Shown one piece after another: positions 23,184-35,200 of a DNA stretch of 64,000 nucleotides (the first letter of the stretch is position 1; every line of letters starts with the position of its first letter). Both the position numbers and the translations under genes were made by a program. Source of the stretch: Macrotis lagotis. Taxonomy: Eukaryota > Chordata > Mammalia > Peramelemorphia > Peramelidae. The notes beneath the pieces are model-generated. The model was not told the DNA's origin and made no database searches. It saw only the letters and a program-made list of their open reading frames with translations. The stretch is taken from the NCBI RefSeq assembly GCF_037893015.1, contig NC_133666.1, positions 262,769,125-262,833,124 on the forward strand. The letters are read 5' to 3'.

Positions 23184-25737
23184 GCATGATTTTGGTTTAT
23201 TTATTTATTTTATATTGTTACAATAATTTTGTTTTAAGAGTGAACATAAACCCCTCCCCCTCCCCAAGAAGATGAGAAACCTCAAGTATAGTGAGAGAGG
23301 GGAAAAAATGTACTTCAGTCTGTGTTCAGATTCCAATGGCTCTGTCTCTGGGGTGAGATGCTCTCTTTATCATAAGTCCACCAGAGAAGTTGCTTCAATA
23401 TTTTTCCCACAGTTGCTATTACTAGCTGTATTTCCCTCCCCTCTGTTCCTCTTGACTCTCATTTTTATTCTCTTCTCTCTCTCCTTTCATCCTGGCTCTG
23501 TCCAAAAGTGTTTTGTATCTGAGTACCCTCTCCCACAATCTTCCCTCTCTTCTATCACCAATTCCCCCTTCCTTCCCCCCATTCCCCTTTATCCCATCCC
23601 TTTCTTCTCATTTTTTACCAGGGTAAGATAGATTTCTATACCCTATTAAGTGTGTATGTTATTTCCTCTCTGAGCTATTTCTGATGAGAATGATGGCTCA
23701 TTCATTCCCCCCTTGCCTCCCCTGTTCCACTCCATTGAAAAAAAGCTTTTTCTTGACTCTTATGTGACATTTCTTAGCTCCTTCTTCCTCTCCTTTCCCT
23801 TCTTCCCAGTACTTTCCTTTATCGCCCCTTGACTCCATATTTTTTTTTCACTATATTATACCATTATATTCTGCTCCTTCCTGGGAGCTGACTAAATTTG
23901 CTCCTTATAACAGCTCTTATAAATTAGAATGTTCATATGAGTTAACAATATCTTCTTCACATGCAGGAATACAGACAGTTCAATATCATTAAATTCCTCA
24001 AAGTTAGTCCTCATCCACCCCCTCTGTAGTTCACCCAAGTCCTGCACTTGGAGATCAAACTTTCTGTTCAACTCTGGTTGTTTCAGTAGGAAAGTGTGAA
24101 AGTCCCTTGTTTCATTGAAAATCCATCTTTTCCCTGAAAGAGGATTTCAGTTTTGCTGGGTAATTGATTCTTGGTTGTAAACCAAGATCTTTTGCCTTCT
24201 GGAATATCATATTTCAATCCCTACGAGCCCTTAATGTAGATGTCGCCAGATCCTGTGTAATCCTGTCTATGGAGCTTTGGTAGTTGAATTATTTGTTTCT
24301 GGCAGCTTTTAGAATTTTCTCTTTGACTTGGGAGTTTGAGAATTTGACTAAAATATTCCTGGAAGTTTTTCTTTTGGAATCTCTTTCAGAAGGTAAGCAG
24401 TGAATTCCCTCAATTTCTATTTTACCCTCAGCTTCTAGGATCTTGGGACAATTTTGCAGCATTATTTCTTGAGAAAATGAAGTCTAGGCTCTTTTCTTGA
24501 TCATGACTTTCAGGCAGCCCAATAATTTTAAATTATTTCTTCTGGATCTGTTTCTGAAGTAGGTTATTTTTCCAATGATATATTTCACATTTTCTTCTAA
24601 TTTTTGGCTTTTCTGGAAGAGTTTGATTTCTTCCTAATTTCTTGCCAAGTCATCAGATTCCTTCAGCTTCATTCTGTATTTGAAGGAGTTATTTTCTTCA
24701 GAGAGCTTTCTGCTTTTTAAGGCATTCTTCTCATTTGCCTTTTGTTTTCTTTTTTTTTCCATTTGGCCTAAACTGCTTTTTAACATATTATCTTCTTCAG
24801 TTATTTTTTTTGTATTTCTTTCACCAAGCTGTTGATTTAGTTTTCATGATTTTTCTGCATGGCTCTCATTTCTCCTCCCAAATTTTCCTCCACCTCCCTT
24901 AATTGCTTTTCAAAGTCTTTTTTGAGCTCATCCATAGGTTGAACCTATTTTCTATTTCTCTTGGAGGTTTTAGATATGGAAGTTTCAATTTTGTCATCAT
25001 CTGAGTATGTGTTTTGATCTTCCATGGGACTAAAGTAATTTTCTATGGTCAGCTTCTTTTTCTGTTGTTTACTCATTTCCTCAGCCCAAGACTAATTTAC
25101 AACACTTCCAAGGCTTTGGGTTGTTTTGAGGGGACATTCCGTTGAAATTTATTCCTCAAAGGTCTTATGCTCCCTTGTCTGTGCTTTGATATGTAGACAA
25201 TCACAGGGCTCCCCTCTGTCCTGGAGCTGTGAGGAGGAGTCCTGCTATCTTATTATGGAAGGCCAAACTCCAACCTGGATCTGAGTGTGGGTAAACAGCA
25301 GAGTCCTGCCCCAGGGAGAACAAAGAGATTTCTGCAGTCTCCCCTGACCCCCTTACCATCTGTGGGCTGTGCTCTGGAGGTGCAAGCTGATTTTCCCCAA
25401 TTCTTGCTGCAGGTTCTGCAGCTCGTGCTCCTCACTACACACTCATTCTGGTGCAGTAGAGTTCTCTCACTGCCTTTTCAAGCTGTTCCCAGTGATCCCT
25501 GGGCTGGACTGGGCTATGCTGAGCTGCACTGAGGCAGGGATTTTTTTTTCAACTCCTGGTCCTGGTGAAACACACAGAGCTTCTAAGTAATCTTGTAGTG
25601 GGAAAATGTATCACTCAGTATTTCTGTGGGTTCTGCTCCCCAAAATTTGTCTAGTCATAATTTGATGGTTTTTTGGAATTTTGGGGGGATGGAGTTCCTG
25701 GGAAATGCTGCCTTCATGCCACCATCTCGACTCTGTG
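23184..25737 (-). mobile_element. HAL1-like half-L1 retrotransposon, minus strand
   Basis: A 2.55-kb element flanked by an 18-bp target-site duplication CCAATATCAATTATTTAA (23166-23183 and 25738-25755). Read on the minus strand it starts with an L1-type 5' UTR (GTCGAGATGGTGGCATGAAG), then carries an L1 ORF1 pseudogene, then about 800 bases of G-rich 3' sequence ending in an A-rich tail (AAAATAAATAAATAAACC). There is no endonuclease or reverse transcriptase. An ORF1-only L1 derivative is what is known as HAL1, mobilised by L1 machinery in trans. The intact duplication argues that this is the whole element, not an L1 with a later deletion, unless the deletion came first. Confidence 0.8.
24000..25076 (-). 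pseudogene. Decayed L1/HAL1 ORF1 (nucleic-acid-binding protein)
   Basis: ORF1p is the trimeric RNA-binding chaperone of L1. Start ATG at 25076-25074 (MSKQQKKKLTIENYFSPMED). The N-terminal half is lysine/glutamate-rich coiled-coil-like. Next comes the RRM-type part (NNLK..G..E), a VKFSNSQVKEKILKAARNK segment at about 24300-24360 and a C-terminal LQPRINYPAKL at about 24170. These match the order of the L1 ORF1p RRM and CTD (…KERILKAAR…, …QPRISYPAKL…). Several in-frame stops and at least two frameshifts break it, so it is not functional. Confidence 0.82.
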
Positions 25738-25755
25738 CCAATATCAATTATTTAA

Positions 25756-26084
25756 AATTTTTTTTAAATATTTTATTAATAAGCAGATATATTTAATGAA
25801 TTTTTAGGATTTATAGTTGTATAAGGCCTGTTAAATTTCCTTTCCAAATTCTTTAAAGTACATAAAAAGTAACTTCTAAATTTATTCTGTTAAAAGGTAT
25901 GGGTATGAGTTGAATATGATGTGATGATGTCTAAAAAATAACATTAAGTCGTGAGAATGAAGAATGCATAGGGGAAGAGGGATAGATGTATAATGTGATA
26001 AATTATCTCACAAAAAAGTAAGAAAAAGATCTTTTATTATGGACAGAAAAATAGGGAATCTGGAGGAACAATTTGAAGCTTACT
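25756..26084. other. Intron sequence, nothing recognised
   Basis: AT-rich gap between LINE-derived segments. Confidence 0.4.
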
Positions 26085-26300
26085 CTCATCACAAAGAATA
26101 GCATACACACTCAGGTGGCTATATCTGTCTTACACCACAGGAAACTAAGAAATCTAGAAGAATAAGAGAAGAGAGTCCAAGCTGGTAAAAGGGAGGCATT
26201 AGAAGAAAAACAGATGATTGGCATGTTGAAAGGAGAGAGAGTAGGATAAACATGGGGAGATGAGATAGGATGAAGGGAAATACACATGAAAAAATTACAG
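26085..26300 (+). mobile_element. HAL1-like 3' UTR fragment, + strand
   Basis: Shares phrase order with the 3' part of the element at 23-24 kb, read on the opposite strand: 'gcatacacactcaggtggct', 'gtcttacaccacaggaaact', 'gttgaaaggagagagagtag', 'gaagggaaatacacatg'. Suggests a second, 5'-truncated copy. Confidence 0.55.
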
Positions 26301-26335
26301 TGATTTTCTTTTCTGAGAAAGAATTGATTGTTCAG

Positions 26336-27066
26336 GTTTTGATTCAAAATTTGAAAATGCAAGTCACCCTTCAATTGATAATTTGTCAAAACGTAGGCAT
26401 AAGCAGTTTCAAGATGAAGAAATTTATAGTCATATAGTCATATAAAATGCTCTAATTCACATTTGATTGAAAAAATGCAAGTGCCAATTCACACATATCA
26501 AATTGACTGATATAACAGAAAAGGAAAATGACAAATTTTGGGGGGAATAGAAGAAAGTTGAGAAGCTCTTTTTGCTGTGGCAAAGAATTGGAAATTGAGA
26601 AGACTGGGAATGGCTGAACAAATTGTGGCACATGGTTTTGATGGTATAATATTGTACTATAAGAAATGAAAAGCAAGATGTTTTCAGAAAAATCTGGAAA
26701 GACTTATTGAACTGATGCAAAGTGATGTGAGCAGAACCTAACTACATAGCAACAGCAATATTGTACGATGGTCAACTATGAATGATTTAGCTATTCTCAG
26801 CAAAAAAGAAAAATATGATCCAAGACAACTCCAAAAGACTTACTATGAAAAATATTATCTCCAAAGTAAGAACTGATAGAGTCTGGGTACAGATAGAAAC
26901 ATACTTTTTAAAATGTTATTTTTCTTGATATTTTTTGGTCTGTATTAAATATGTAGAATAGCTTGCTGTCTTAGGATCAAGAGTGGAAAGGGAAGAAGAA
27001 AATTTGGAACTCAAACTTTTACAAATCTCTTCTTTTTTCATATAATTGGATAAAAATAAAATATCA
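26336..27066 (+). mobile_element. L1 3' end with internal deletion, + strand
   Basis: Sense L1 ORF2 C-terminus and 3' UTR. 26350-26420 corresponds to the SPIDKWSKDMNRQF area; then sequence jumps at about 26560 to the ALF-AVAKNWK…GMAEQIVAH region, so several hundred bases are missing. It continues through 'gaactgatgcaaagtgatgt' and 'gagcagaacc' to a 3' end at 'aattggataaaaataaaa'. Frame destroyed. Confidence 0.8.
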
Positions 27067-27379
27067 AAATATTTTAAATGTTCTATTAAATAATCTGTTT
27101 ATAAAACTGCACCAATGGTTATAAATCATAGGGACAATCAAAAATCTTACAAGTCAAAGTGTTTATTTTTTGTTCATGATTTGAATATCTAAACAGGTTG
27201 GAAGGACACATGATCCAAGGAGGAAGGTCCAAAGAAAGAATTAAATATACTGTGACATTAGGAGATGACTGGTGTGGTATAGCACTACAAACTTCCATAA
27301 ACTCACAGAGGGAATTCTATAATTAGTACATTGGAGAGCTTCCCTTGAAACTTTCCCCTACTGCTGCCTAGAATGGTCA
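27067..27379. other. Intron sequence, nothing recognised
   Basis: No recognised element. Confidence 0.4.
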
Positions 27380-27575
27380 TGAGATCATACTTTTAGATCT
27401 GGAAGCATCAATCAATATCATTTGGTCTAAGATTCTCATTTTAGAGATGAATAATTGGAGTACCAAGGAGGTTAAGTAACTTCTCCATGGTCATACAGGT
27501 TGTAATCATAAGAAATAGGATTTGAACTTGGGTTTTCTGACTCCATAGCTATTACTCTTTCTACATTACTATATT
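27380..27575 (-). mobile_element. MIR SINE, minus strand
   Basis: 'attctcattttagagatgaa', 'accaaggaggttaagtaact', 'aggatttgaacttgggtttt', 'ctgactccatagctattact'. Confidence 0.78.
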
Positions 27576-28089
27576 AAAAGAAGTGGCTATCTTTATATAT
27601 TCAGAATTCAGTAATTTATAATTACTGAATTATTTTTATCTTCTGACTTGGAATAAGTTGTTTATAAAGTGAATAGACATTATGATTAAGTGCAACAAAG
27701 AGACACAAGATATAATGTTTGCATTTGCCAATTGATGGTTAAGTAATCTGGTTAAAAGGCATTTATTATAAAATGTACCCGATCTCTATAAAACAAATGG
27801 AAAAAATGCAGTGAACCACACTTAATATTGACCAAAGTGTAGCACTTTGAGCAATCACAAACAAGAGAAACTTAATCAATTCAAATTCATGAAAGATGAA
27901 GGTATCAGGTTTCTCCCTACCTCATCCCCAGAATTGGAGCCCTACTCAGTTTTTTGGTATACTTTTAGGAGATGAATTCTGACAATGTACAAAGGGATTA
28001 CTTAAAAAAGAAAAACACTAGAAAAAAACATAAATGTGTAAACTCTTTCGGAACTGTGATTACTTTGAAAGAGGTTCTCTATGGGTGTG
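27576..28089. other. Intron sequence, nothing recognised
   Basis: A local palindrome 'cagtaatttataattactg' occurs at 27609-27627. No element named. Confidence 0.4.
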
Positions 28090-28241
28090 CCCTCCTCCTC
28101 CTCCTTTTCCTTCTCCTTCTTCTTCTTCTTCTTCTTCTTCTTCTTCTTCTTCTTCTTCCTCCTCTTCCTCCTCTTCTTCTTCCTTCATTATCTTCTTCTC
28201 TGTTTCTCTTTCTTTCTTTCTCTCCTTCCTCCCCCCCCCGC
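28090..28241 (+). repeat. (CTT)n / (CCT)n polypyrimidine tract
   Basis: CCT, then about 17 CTT units, mixed CTT/CCT, CTTT units and a C9 run. The leucine-, serine- and glutamate-rich ORFs over it are artefacts. Confidence 0.95.
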
Positions 28242-28454
28242 CCATTGTCAACATAGTTAAATTCATTTTGAGTCATTGAGTCAAAAACAATTTATTATTG
28301 TCACATAGACTTTTAGCACCCTTTTAGCCTACATTAGCAGTTAAGATGCTTTCCTTTCCTCTCCTTGACAGGATTTCTTTTGAGTTTACAACCATGTCCC
28401 CTTCTATGAAACTGTATCTTTTCTCACATACCCCCACCCCAAACAGGACAATTA

Positions 28455-28600
28455 AGTCAAGTCAACAATTTTTAGATGTCTATTATGGACCAGGCACTAA
28501 GTTAAGTATTGAAGTCACAAAAAAATATCCCACCCCCCAAAAAAGATCCCTATTCTCAGGAAGCCCAATGTCTAATAAAATAGTGAAAAATTCATTTAAA
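28455..28600 (-). mobile_element. L2 3' end, minus strand
   Basis: 'atgtctattatggaccaggc', 'actaagttaagtattgaagt', 'cctattctcaggaagcccaa', 'tgtctaataaaatag': reverse complement of the L2 3' terminus. Confidence 0.65.
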
Positions 28601-28699
28601 TTCTGTGTTTAATTTTGTGTCAGCAAAACAGCTGGATGATTCATTGATTCAATTTGATGTTTCAGACACTTATAGACACAATCACAATTATTAGTCTTG

Positions 28700-28905
28700 A
28701 AATGGGTTCATGGAATGAAAAGGTCAAGAGAAGTTGGTTCAATTCCCAGGTTTAATACTTCCTAACTGTGTAACTATGTGAGGTACTTCTATCCATCTGA
28801 GTTTCAGATTTATCAATAAAATGGGGATAATAATACTTATATTTCTTCCTTGACAATAAAATAGAAACTTGCGTGTAAGCTTTGTGTTACTTGAAATTTC
28901 CACTA
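28700..28905 (+). mobile_element. MIR/CORE-SINE, + strand
   Basis: 'ggttcaattcccaggtttaa', 'cctaactgtgtaactatgtg', 'aaaatggggataataatact'. Sense orientation. Confidence 0.72.
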
Positions 28906-29019
28906 TTTATTATCAAGTCAAGAATCCCAAATGATAGAACTTATATAATATTTTTTTACTTCAGTGACATTATTAAAAGTAGGATATAAGTAACCAATCA
29001 AAAGTATTAAGCACTTACT

Positions 29020-29262
29020 ATATGTAATGCAATGAATAAAACACAAAGCCTAGAGTAAGGAAGACCTGAATTAAAATCCAGCCTCAGACATGTACTAATT
29101 GTGTTACTCTAGGTAAGTCATTTAATCCTATTCGCCTCAGTAACCTTATCTGTAAAAAGAGCTTGAATGGGAAATGACAAACAACCTTAGTATTTTTGCC
29201 AAGAAAAATCTCAAATACAGTCACAAAGGGTTGTATATGACTGAAAGAACTGAACAACAAAA
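29020..29262 (+). mobile_element. SINE with RTE/BovB-type 3' tail, + strand
   Basis: Same family as the copy at 8.3 kb: 'gaagacctgaattaaaatcc', 'gtaagtcatttaatcctatt', 'gggaaatgacaaacaacctt', 'agtatttttgccaagaaaaa', 'gaaagaactgaacaacaaaa'. Confidence 0.82.
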
Positions 29263-29329
29263 TATGACAGTTGATATGATTTTTGAGGACATAGATGTTC
29301 ATATTTTTTAAAATAGAGATGATAGATAT

Positions 29330-29540
29330 ATGAAAAGCCCTTGCAAGAAGGGCAGAGATATGGTATCTACCCTGAGGGAATCTCAAAATCTAATCAGATA
29401 CACAAGATCTACTAAATAAGTACATCCATGGTAAATACAGACTAGTTAGGAGGAAATCTCAGAGAGGAAGGACCTAGAGGCTGGGAAGACTAGGAAAGGA
29501 CCTCTATGGAAAGTGGAATTTGAGCTACCTTTAAAATTCT
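29330..29540 (-). mobile_element. L2-type 3' region, minus strand
   Basis: 'ggtatctaccctgagggaat', 'ctcaaaatctaatcagatac', 'aggaaaggacctctatgga', 'tgagctacctttaaaa'. Tentative family name. Confidence 0.5.
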
Positions 29541-30378
29541 TATCCAACTTTAAAACCAGAATGATTTTCAACATGTCAAGAGGATTGTTAAAAGCATTAG
29601 TTTGAAAGACTGAATGACACTCTTGTTTTTTGTTAGTTCATTTGTTTTCTTTTACTCAAAAACTACAGAATCATCAAAAAGAAGATTTTGGAGATGGGTA
29701 AAAATGTTTCATTTATTTCATAAGGAACATTCAAAATGGCAGAAATTCATGGGCCAAAAGACACAACTGGATAAATTTTGGTATAGCCAACTTTACCTCA
29801 GTGAAAAAGCAATAAAAAAGTCAAAATAATCAAAATAATGCCTGTGTACTGTCCCTGAAAGGTGGAATAGGGAGTTCCTCATATTTTCCTCTCTCATTTT
29901 GATTCCTCACAACAAATACATGAAAACTGATTTTATTTTTAAGGACTTAGATGTTCATATTTTGTAAAGGAAGAGATAATGGATTTATAAAAGGCCATAA
30001 GGAATCTCCATTATTTTGAATCATAAATGGAAACTAATCATGTGTATTTTAGGGCACCCAGATGGGTCAGATAAAAAGAAATTTTTGGCTAGAAACTCCT
30101 ACCAGTGTTTTCTTTTCATTTTTTAATCAGTAAACCCTTAATTTTCCATTTACAACCCTCCTAATGGGACAAAAGAAAAGAAGAGAAAACCATTTATAAA
30201 ATACATTCAGTGAAAATAAATCCCTATATTAACCAAATACAAAAATATCAGCTTCATTCTACATATTTAGCCCATCACTAGTGTCAGAATATGGGTAGTA
30301 TCAATGTTTCTCTGAAGTCATAATTTATTATTATGTTTATTAAAATTCTTAAATCTACTAGGGCTTTTTCCCTAAAAT

Positions 30379-30382
<4 letters not shown>
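29541..30382. other. Intron sequence, nothing recognised
   Basis: No named element. The phrase 'ttagatgttcatatttt' occurs both at about 29290 and 29945, hinting at a short old duplication. Confidence 0.4.

Positions 30383-30432
<50 letters not shown>
30383..30432 (+). repeat. (TA)n microsatellite
   Basis: Uninterrupted run of 25 TA steps. Confidence 0.97.
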
Positions 30433-30435
<3 letters not shown>

Positions 30436-30689
30436 GACTACCACAGAGATCACAAAGAACCACCATGACTTTATCTGGATTAGGCAAAACTGGATTTAGC
30501 CCATTTTTGAAAAAATAATGAAATCTGGTTATGCTATAGAAATACTCTAAATTTTAGCAAACTGCTTAGGTTTCCTTGGTTTTTCATCATAGAAGAGGTA
30601 TAGTGGTATGGACTAGTCAATACAATCAAGTATATTAAAATTGGATAAATTTTCAGGTCTAAACTATTTATGATTGAATTTCAATTGGT

Positions 30690-30900
30690 AGGAAGTCTCC
30701 AGTGAGATACTCCAATAATTTATGTCTCAATGCTGTTTAACACTTTTTATAAATTACTTAGATAAATGGTTAGATGGTATGACTGTCAAATTTGCAAATG
30801 GTACAAAACTAGAATGGACAACTAATGATGCTCTTATGCCACAAGCTATAAGTCAAGCTTGCTAAAAGATAGCCATATAAAGCCCCCCCAGATGATCAAC
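30690..30900 (+). mobile_element. L3/CR1 LINE ORF2 fragment, + strand
   Basis: 'caatgctgtttaacactttt', 'gactgtcaaatttgcaaatg', 'gtacaaaactagaatgg' follow the CR1/L3 reverse-transcriptase region LFN.F.NDL … KFADDTKL. Very decayed: the ADD box is not intact. Confidence 0.6.
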
Positions 30901-31039
30901 TAATGTGCATTTTTAGGGTTGTGCCCTTATTGACTTAATTAGAACGATATCCCTTCCTAATAGAAGGACTATCCTTATAATAAGTTTAACTCATTAAAAA
31001 TTTATAGTTGACTTTATCAACTGAAGCAACAGGGGAGAA

Positions 31040-32765
31040 GTTTCAACCTTATGTTTAAAAAGTCCCTTACCTGCCATACAGTCACCTCAAATTATAATCC
31101 TATTTCTTTCCTCTCAATTATAGCCAAACTCTTCAAAAAAGCTCTCTACCCTGATCACCTCCAATTTCTTCCTCTCTATTACTTCTCAATTTCCTGCAAT
31201 TTAGCCTTTAAAAACAACACTCAGTTGAAACTGCTCTCTCCAAAATTACCAATAATCTCTTTTTTTCTTTGCAATTTTAAATTCTGAATTTAACAAATAT
31301 CAACTAAAATAAACTTTTCCATATACATAAAAGACCAAAAAAATATTTACACATTATATACAACTTGCTTTTCTTTCTGAGTAGATAATAAATTCATCAT
31401 GTTACTTTCAAAGTGGCCTTGCTTGTTTGTGACTCCTTCTGGCCTTCCTTCTGTTCTCTTTTATACACGTTTCAGTGTCACCTTTCTGTCAAGAAATGAA
31501 AAGTATGCTTAATCACCAGTCTCCTGGAACATTTGTTCTTAAGACTCTTCAGTATCTTTTGCTATATAATCAGCATCCTTTTCCCATACCCTAAATGTGA
31601 ATATCCATCCAAAGCTATATCCTGGACCTTTTTCTCTCTTTACATTCTAATTGATTACACTAGCTCCCATGGAATCAAATACTATCTCTACACAGATGAC
31701 TCACAGATGTACATATACATTCAAATCTGAATCTATAACCATATCCCCCTGGATTTATTTCTATTATTAGTATCTCTCCTGACATCCAATCATACATTGC
31801 TAATTGACTCCCGAAATTTCCTACACCATATCCCATAGACATATTAAACACAACACTTCCAAAAAAGAAATTCTTTCATTAGTTTTCTGTGACAGCCTTC
31901 CCTTCTTCATAACATCTCTATTTCACTCAAACCACCATATTTCCATTCATATGGATTGTGGACCTTGTAATCATCCTCTACTCTTCATCATCCTTTAGTC
32001 TTAATATTCAATCAGTTGTATAATCTGCTTTGTTCTACTTCTCCGATATGTTTAATACTCCTCAACTCTGTGCTTACATAGCTAACACTTTAGTTCAGAT
32101 TTTCATTACATTTTCTGAAATACTCTTTTCTTTATCACCCCCCCAACATTATCTCTGCATAATAGCCAAAGCAATATCCCTAAAGCATATTTTACTGTGC
32201 CATTCCCTCACTTAATGAACTGCAGTAGTTTCTTGTTACCCCTAGAATCAAATGCAGTTTTCTCTGTTTGATAGTTAAAGTCCTTCACAATTTGAATCAT
32301 AGCATTTTTTTCATGTACATAATTAATAATTATGTGTTATTCCACTTTGTTCAATCTTCAGTCCAGTCAAATTGACCTTTTTGATCTTCTTCCCACATGA
32401 TACCCCCATCTATTAGTTCCAATCTCTTCTAGATGCTGTCTTTTATATCTGAAAAGTATTCTTTCCATAAATCTTCTTGTAGAGCCCCCAAGTTTCCCTC
32501 AAAGCTCGGATTAAATACAACTCCCTATATAAAGAATTTCTTGAAAGCCCCATCTTCTCGTTATTCCCCCTTCCAAATTATTTTTCATTGGTTATGTATC
32601 TATGTCCTCACATACTTTCATATGTCCAATTAGTTTGACCTGTAGAATGTAAACTTCATGAGGGCTGGCACTATTTCTTTATCATCTTTGTACCCCTGAT
32701 CCCTAGCAAAAACACCTGACATGAAATAAGAATTTAACAAACATTCCATGATTCATTGGTTGGTT
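31040..32765 (+). mobile_element. L2 LINE, about 1.7 kb, + strand
   Basis: Longest L2 relic here. 31051-31287 carries RT motifs (IAKLFKKALYPDHLQFL, then NNTQLKLLSPKLP, the decayed STETAL region). 31600-31730 reads SSHGIKYYLYTDDSQMYIY, where YTDD replaces the catalytic YADD box. 32130-32290 gives the thumb/C-terminal region ('aatatccctaaagcatattt') and 32640-32765 the terminal 3' UTR ('gaatgtaaacttcatgaggg', 'cattggttgg'). About 250 bases at 31290-31530 do not match and may be an insertion or decayed part. Frame lost throughout. Confidence 0.82.
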
Positions 32766-32799
32766 TCCAGTTTGGGAAGTACAGTAATAAACAGGGGAG

Positions 32800-32990
32800 T
32801 ATTCAGAGGCTAACAATCATGATGCTGAAAGAACTTGAGTTAATAGAGTTCTTTATGCTATATAAGCAAAGACTTCAGGAAGACATGGCACTTTTCTCTA
32901 GGTATTTGAAGGACTATCAAATGTAATAGTAATTAATTTTGTTTAGTCCAACTCACAAGGCAGAACTTTCAACAGTGAATTGAAGTTGCA
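32800..32990 (+). mobile_element. L3/CR1 LINE 3' end, + strand
   Basis: 'tttctctaggtatttgaagg', 'actatcaaatgtaatagtaa', 'aactcacaaggcagaacttt' follow the CR1/L3 3' end. Confidence 0.55.
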
Positions 32991-34895
32991 AAAAAATTTT
33001 ATTTAAACTTGAGGCTAATAAACAATTTATGACAAGCAGGAATCTGTTCCCTTTCATCAAACAAAGTTTATGTATCCTTTGAGTATGCATTGATTTATTG
33101 TTTGATATTGATAGCCTATGAGGTCTTTGCGAATTTATTTCTATAATTCTTTGATTCATGGATATGTGGGAGTGATCTTTAAGTGGAATCCTTACTCTGG
33201 TGAGTAGTATAATTTCATATAAGGCAGGGGAGAGAAAATCCATGGATGGAATCAGATTGTGGAAAATACTAAGTGTGTTATAGAGACATTCCAATCTAAA
33301 GATCAGAGAACAGAAGATTATCTTTTAATATAGCAGTCACTCAGAGATGTGATAATGAAACAAGGAAGTAAAGGTGAAGTTGCAAATTAGAAAAGTTTTT
33401 TTTAAAATCTAAGGATAGATGGAAAATAGAAGAGAAAAACAGAAGGGTAAAACAATATCTCTAGATATTCATAGTGAAGGTGAAGGGAAAAAAGGGTACT
33501 TTGGTGAACACAACTATCTCTTGATAATTCAAGCACAGTCTTTTACTATTATTATTATTTCAATAATTCATATTTGGAATCTTTAAAAGATCCTGTAATT
33601 AGAGTAGCTGACATAATAATTAATTAAATTATGATATTGCTAATGATTATAATCTTTTTATTCTTCTTTGAACTTCTTGAGTTCACCCAAAAGAAAAATG
33701 GATTTATCTGCCAGTATCTAAATGTACTGATAAAGTCTTCCCAGCCCATTAAATGGTATACCCTATTGCCTGGATCTTCCATTAACCCTTGGCCCAATAT
33801 ACTAACATCACACTTCTCATATTGCTCCATCTTATGGATCTTTTGAAGACATTAGCAAGAAATAAGAACAGAAATGGACTTCTAATTTTTTCTTTTCTGG
33901 AGGACTTTTTAAAAAATGTTATGGTTTCCCTCTTTTGTGGGATTTTTTTTGGTAGGGGTAAAATTGCAAAAAAAATTGAAAGTTAAGGAACGATTTTCAA
34001 GATATTGTTTGATATCCATTTAATATTTCATATGCTGGAAGAGAATCTGGATCTACATGGTTTGTGATTTTATATTATTATAAGATCATTATATTATTAT
34101 AAGATCTCTTCATCAGAGACAATTATAATCACAATTGTGAACAGGAAAAGTTTGTCTCCAGCATTCTCAGTTTTCCTTTTCTGCATCTCGTTTCTTTTTG
34201 ATGGTATTTCATCCTCATTCTCAGTCACTAAGTATAACCTACTTTTGTATCATACCTAGATTTTCCTCATGCCTCTCACATCCTCTGACATCAGATGATT
34301 CTGAAAAACCCACTTCTCACTGATATGTGCTCATAAGATAGCTTAACTGATTATTCCAGACAGAGGAATTTTTGTTTTGTTTTAATGAGTGACTCAAAAG
34401 AATAAATATTATATAGTAAAATTTCAAGGCAAATGGGGAAATGATTGATATTAGCCCAGTGATTTCATTAATTATCTTTGGGGAAACCCCAGCTACCAAT
34501 GAAGTTTGACACCTATTTTGTAATGTAAAAATTGAAGATCATCCGGAATATTAAAATATTAAATGACTTTTCCAATATCAAAAGTCCAATGTGTTTGCCA
34601 GAGATAGATCTTGAACAGGGCTCTACTGGCTTCAATTTGAAAAAAATTATAGTTGTTACAGTTTGGGAACTAGATCATAAGAATCATGGAACAGAACATC
34701 TCTCCATCTTCTGCTCTTTTTAGATATAATTTAGGTACTTTATACAGATTATTGCAGTGCAGAGGTGATGGTCCATATGTATTCAACTCTAGTCATAGCA
34801 CATCTGCTGCAATCTGCTTGGTTCTATATACACAGAAGAAAGACAATGATTAACCAGAGAAAGACTAGGATCAGGGAAATAGAGATTATGCCATG
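32991..34895. other. Intron sequence, nothing recognised
   Basis: A short tandem duplication of 'tatattattataagatc' lies at about 34071-34107. A 113-aa ORF at 32953-33294 (-) begins in the CR1 relic and has no recognised similarity. Confidence 0.4.
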
Positions 34896-34899
34896 TGAA

Positions 34900-35020
34900 A
34901 AATGGTAAAGGCAATTCCTTGAGGATAGAGATTGTTTTGAATTTTGTCTTTGTATTCCCAGTACCTTGCATGGTGACCAAAAAATTGTAAGTTCTCAATA
35001 AAGAGGAATTGAATTGATAT
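34900..35020 (+). mobile_element. L2 3' terminus, + strand
   Basis: 'aattccttgaggatagagat', 'gtctttgtattcccagtacc', 'agttctcaataaagaggaat', then 'tgaattga' terminal repeats. Confidence 0.75.
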
Positions 35021-35200
35021 TTGATTTATAGAAGAGAGTATTAAGGAAGAACTTGATAGCTTTCTTCAAGGGATTTTGTCAAAGAGAAGGATTAGCCTTG
35101 TGCTTTACCTCAGAGGATAAAGTGAGAAGAAATGGGTGGATTGGTGAAAAGCAGAGTTTAACCAGACATGGGTAGATTATTTACTTTGAAAACATCCCAA
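35021..35200 (+). mobile_element. L3/CR1 LINE 3' end, + strand
   Basis: 'acttgatagctttcttcaag', 'gaaggattagccttgtgctt', 'aaagcagagtttaacc'. Confidence 0.5.

Noticed and set aside
23272-23631. 119-codon + strand ORF
   Set aside because: It is the antisense reading of the G-rich 3' region of the HAL1-like element.
25253-25590. Overlapping ORFs on both strands near 25.3-25.6 kb
   Set aside because: They lie in the HAL1-like 5' UTR, which is GC-richer and so has fewer stops.
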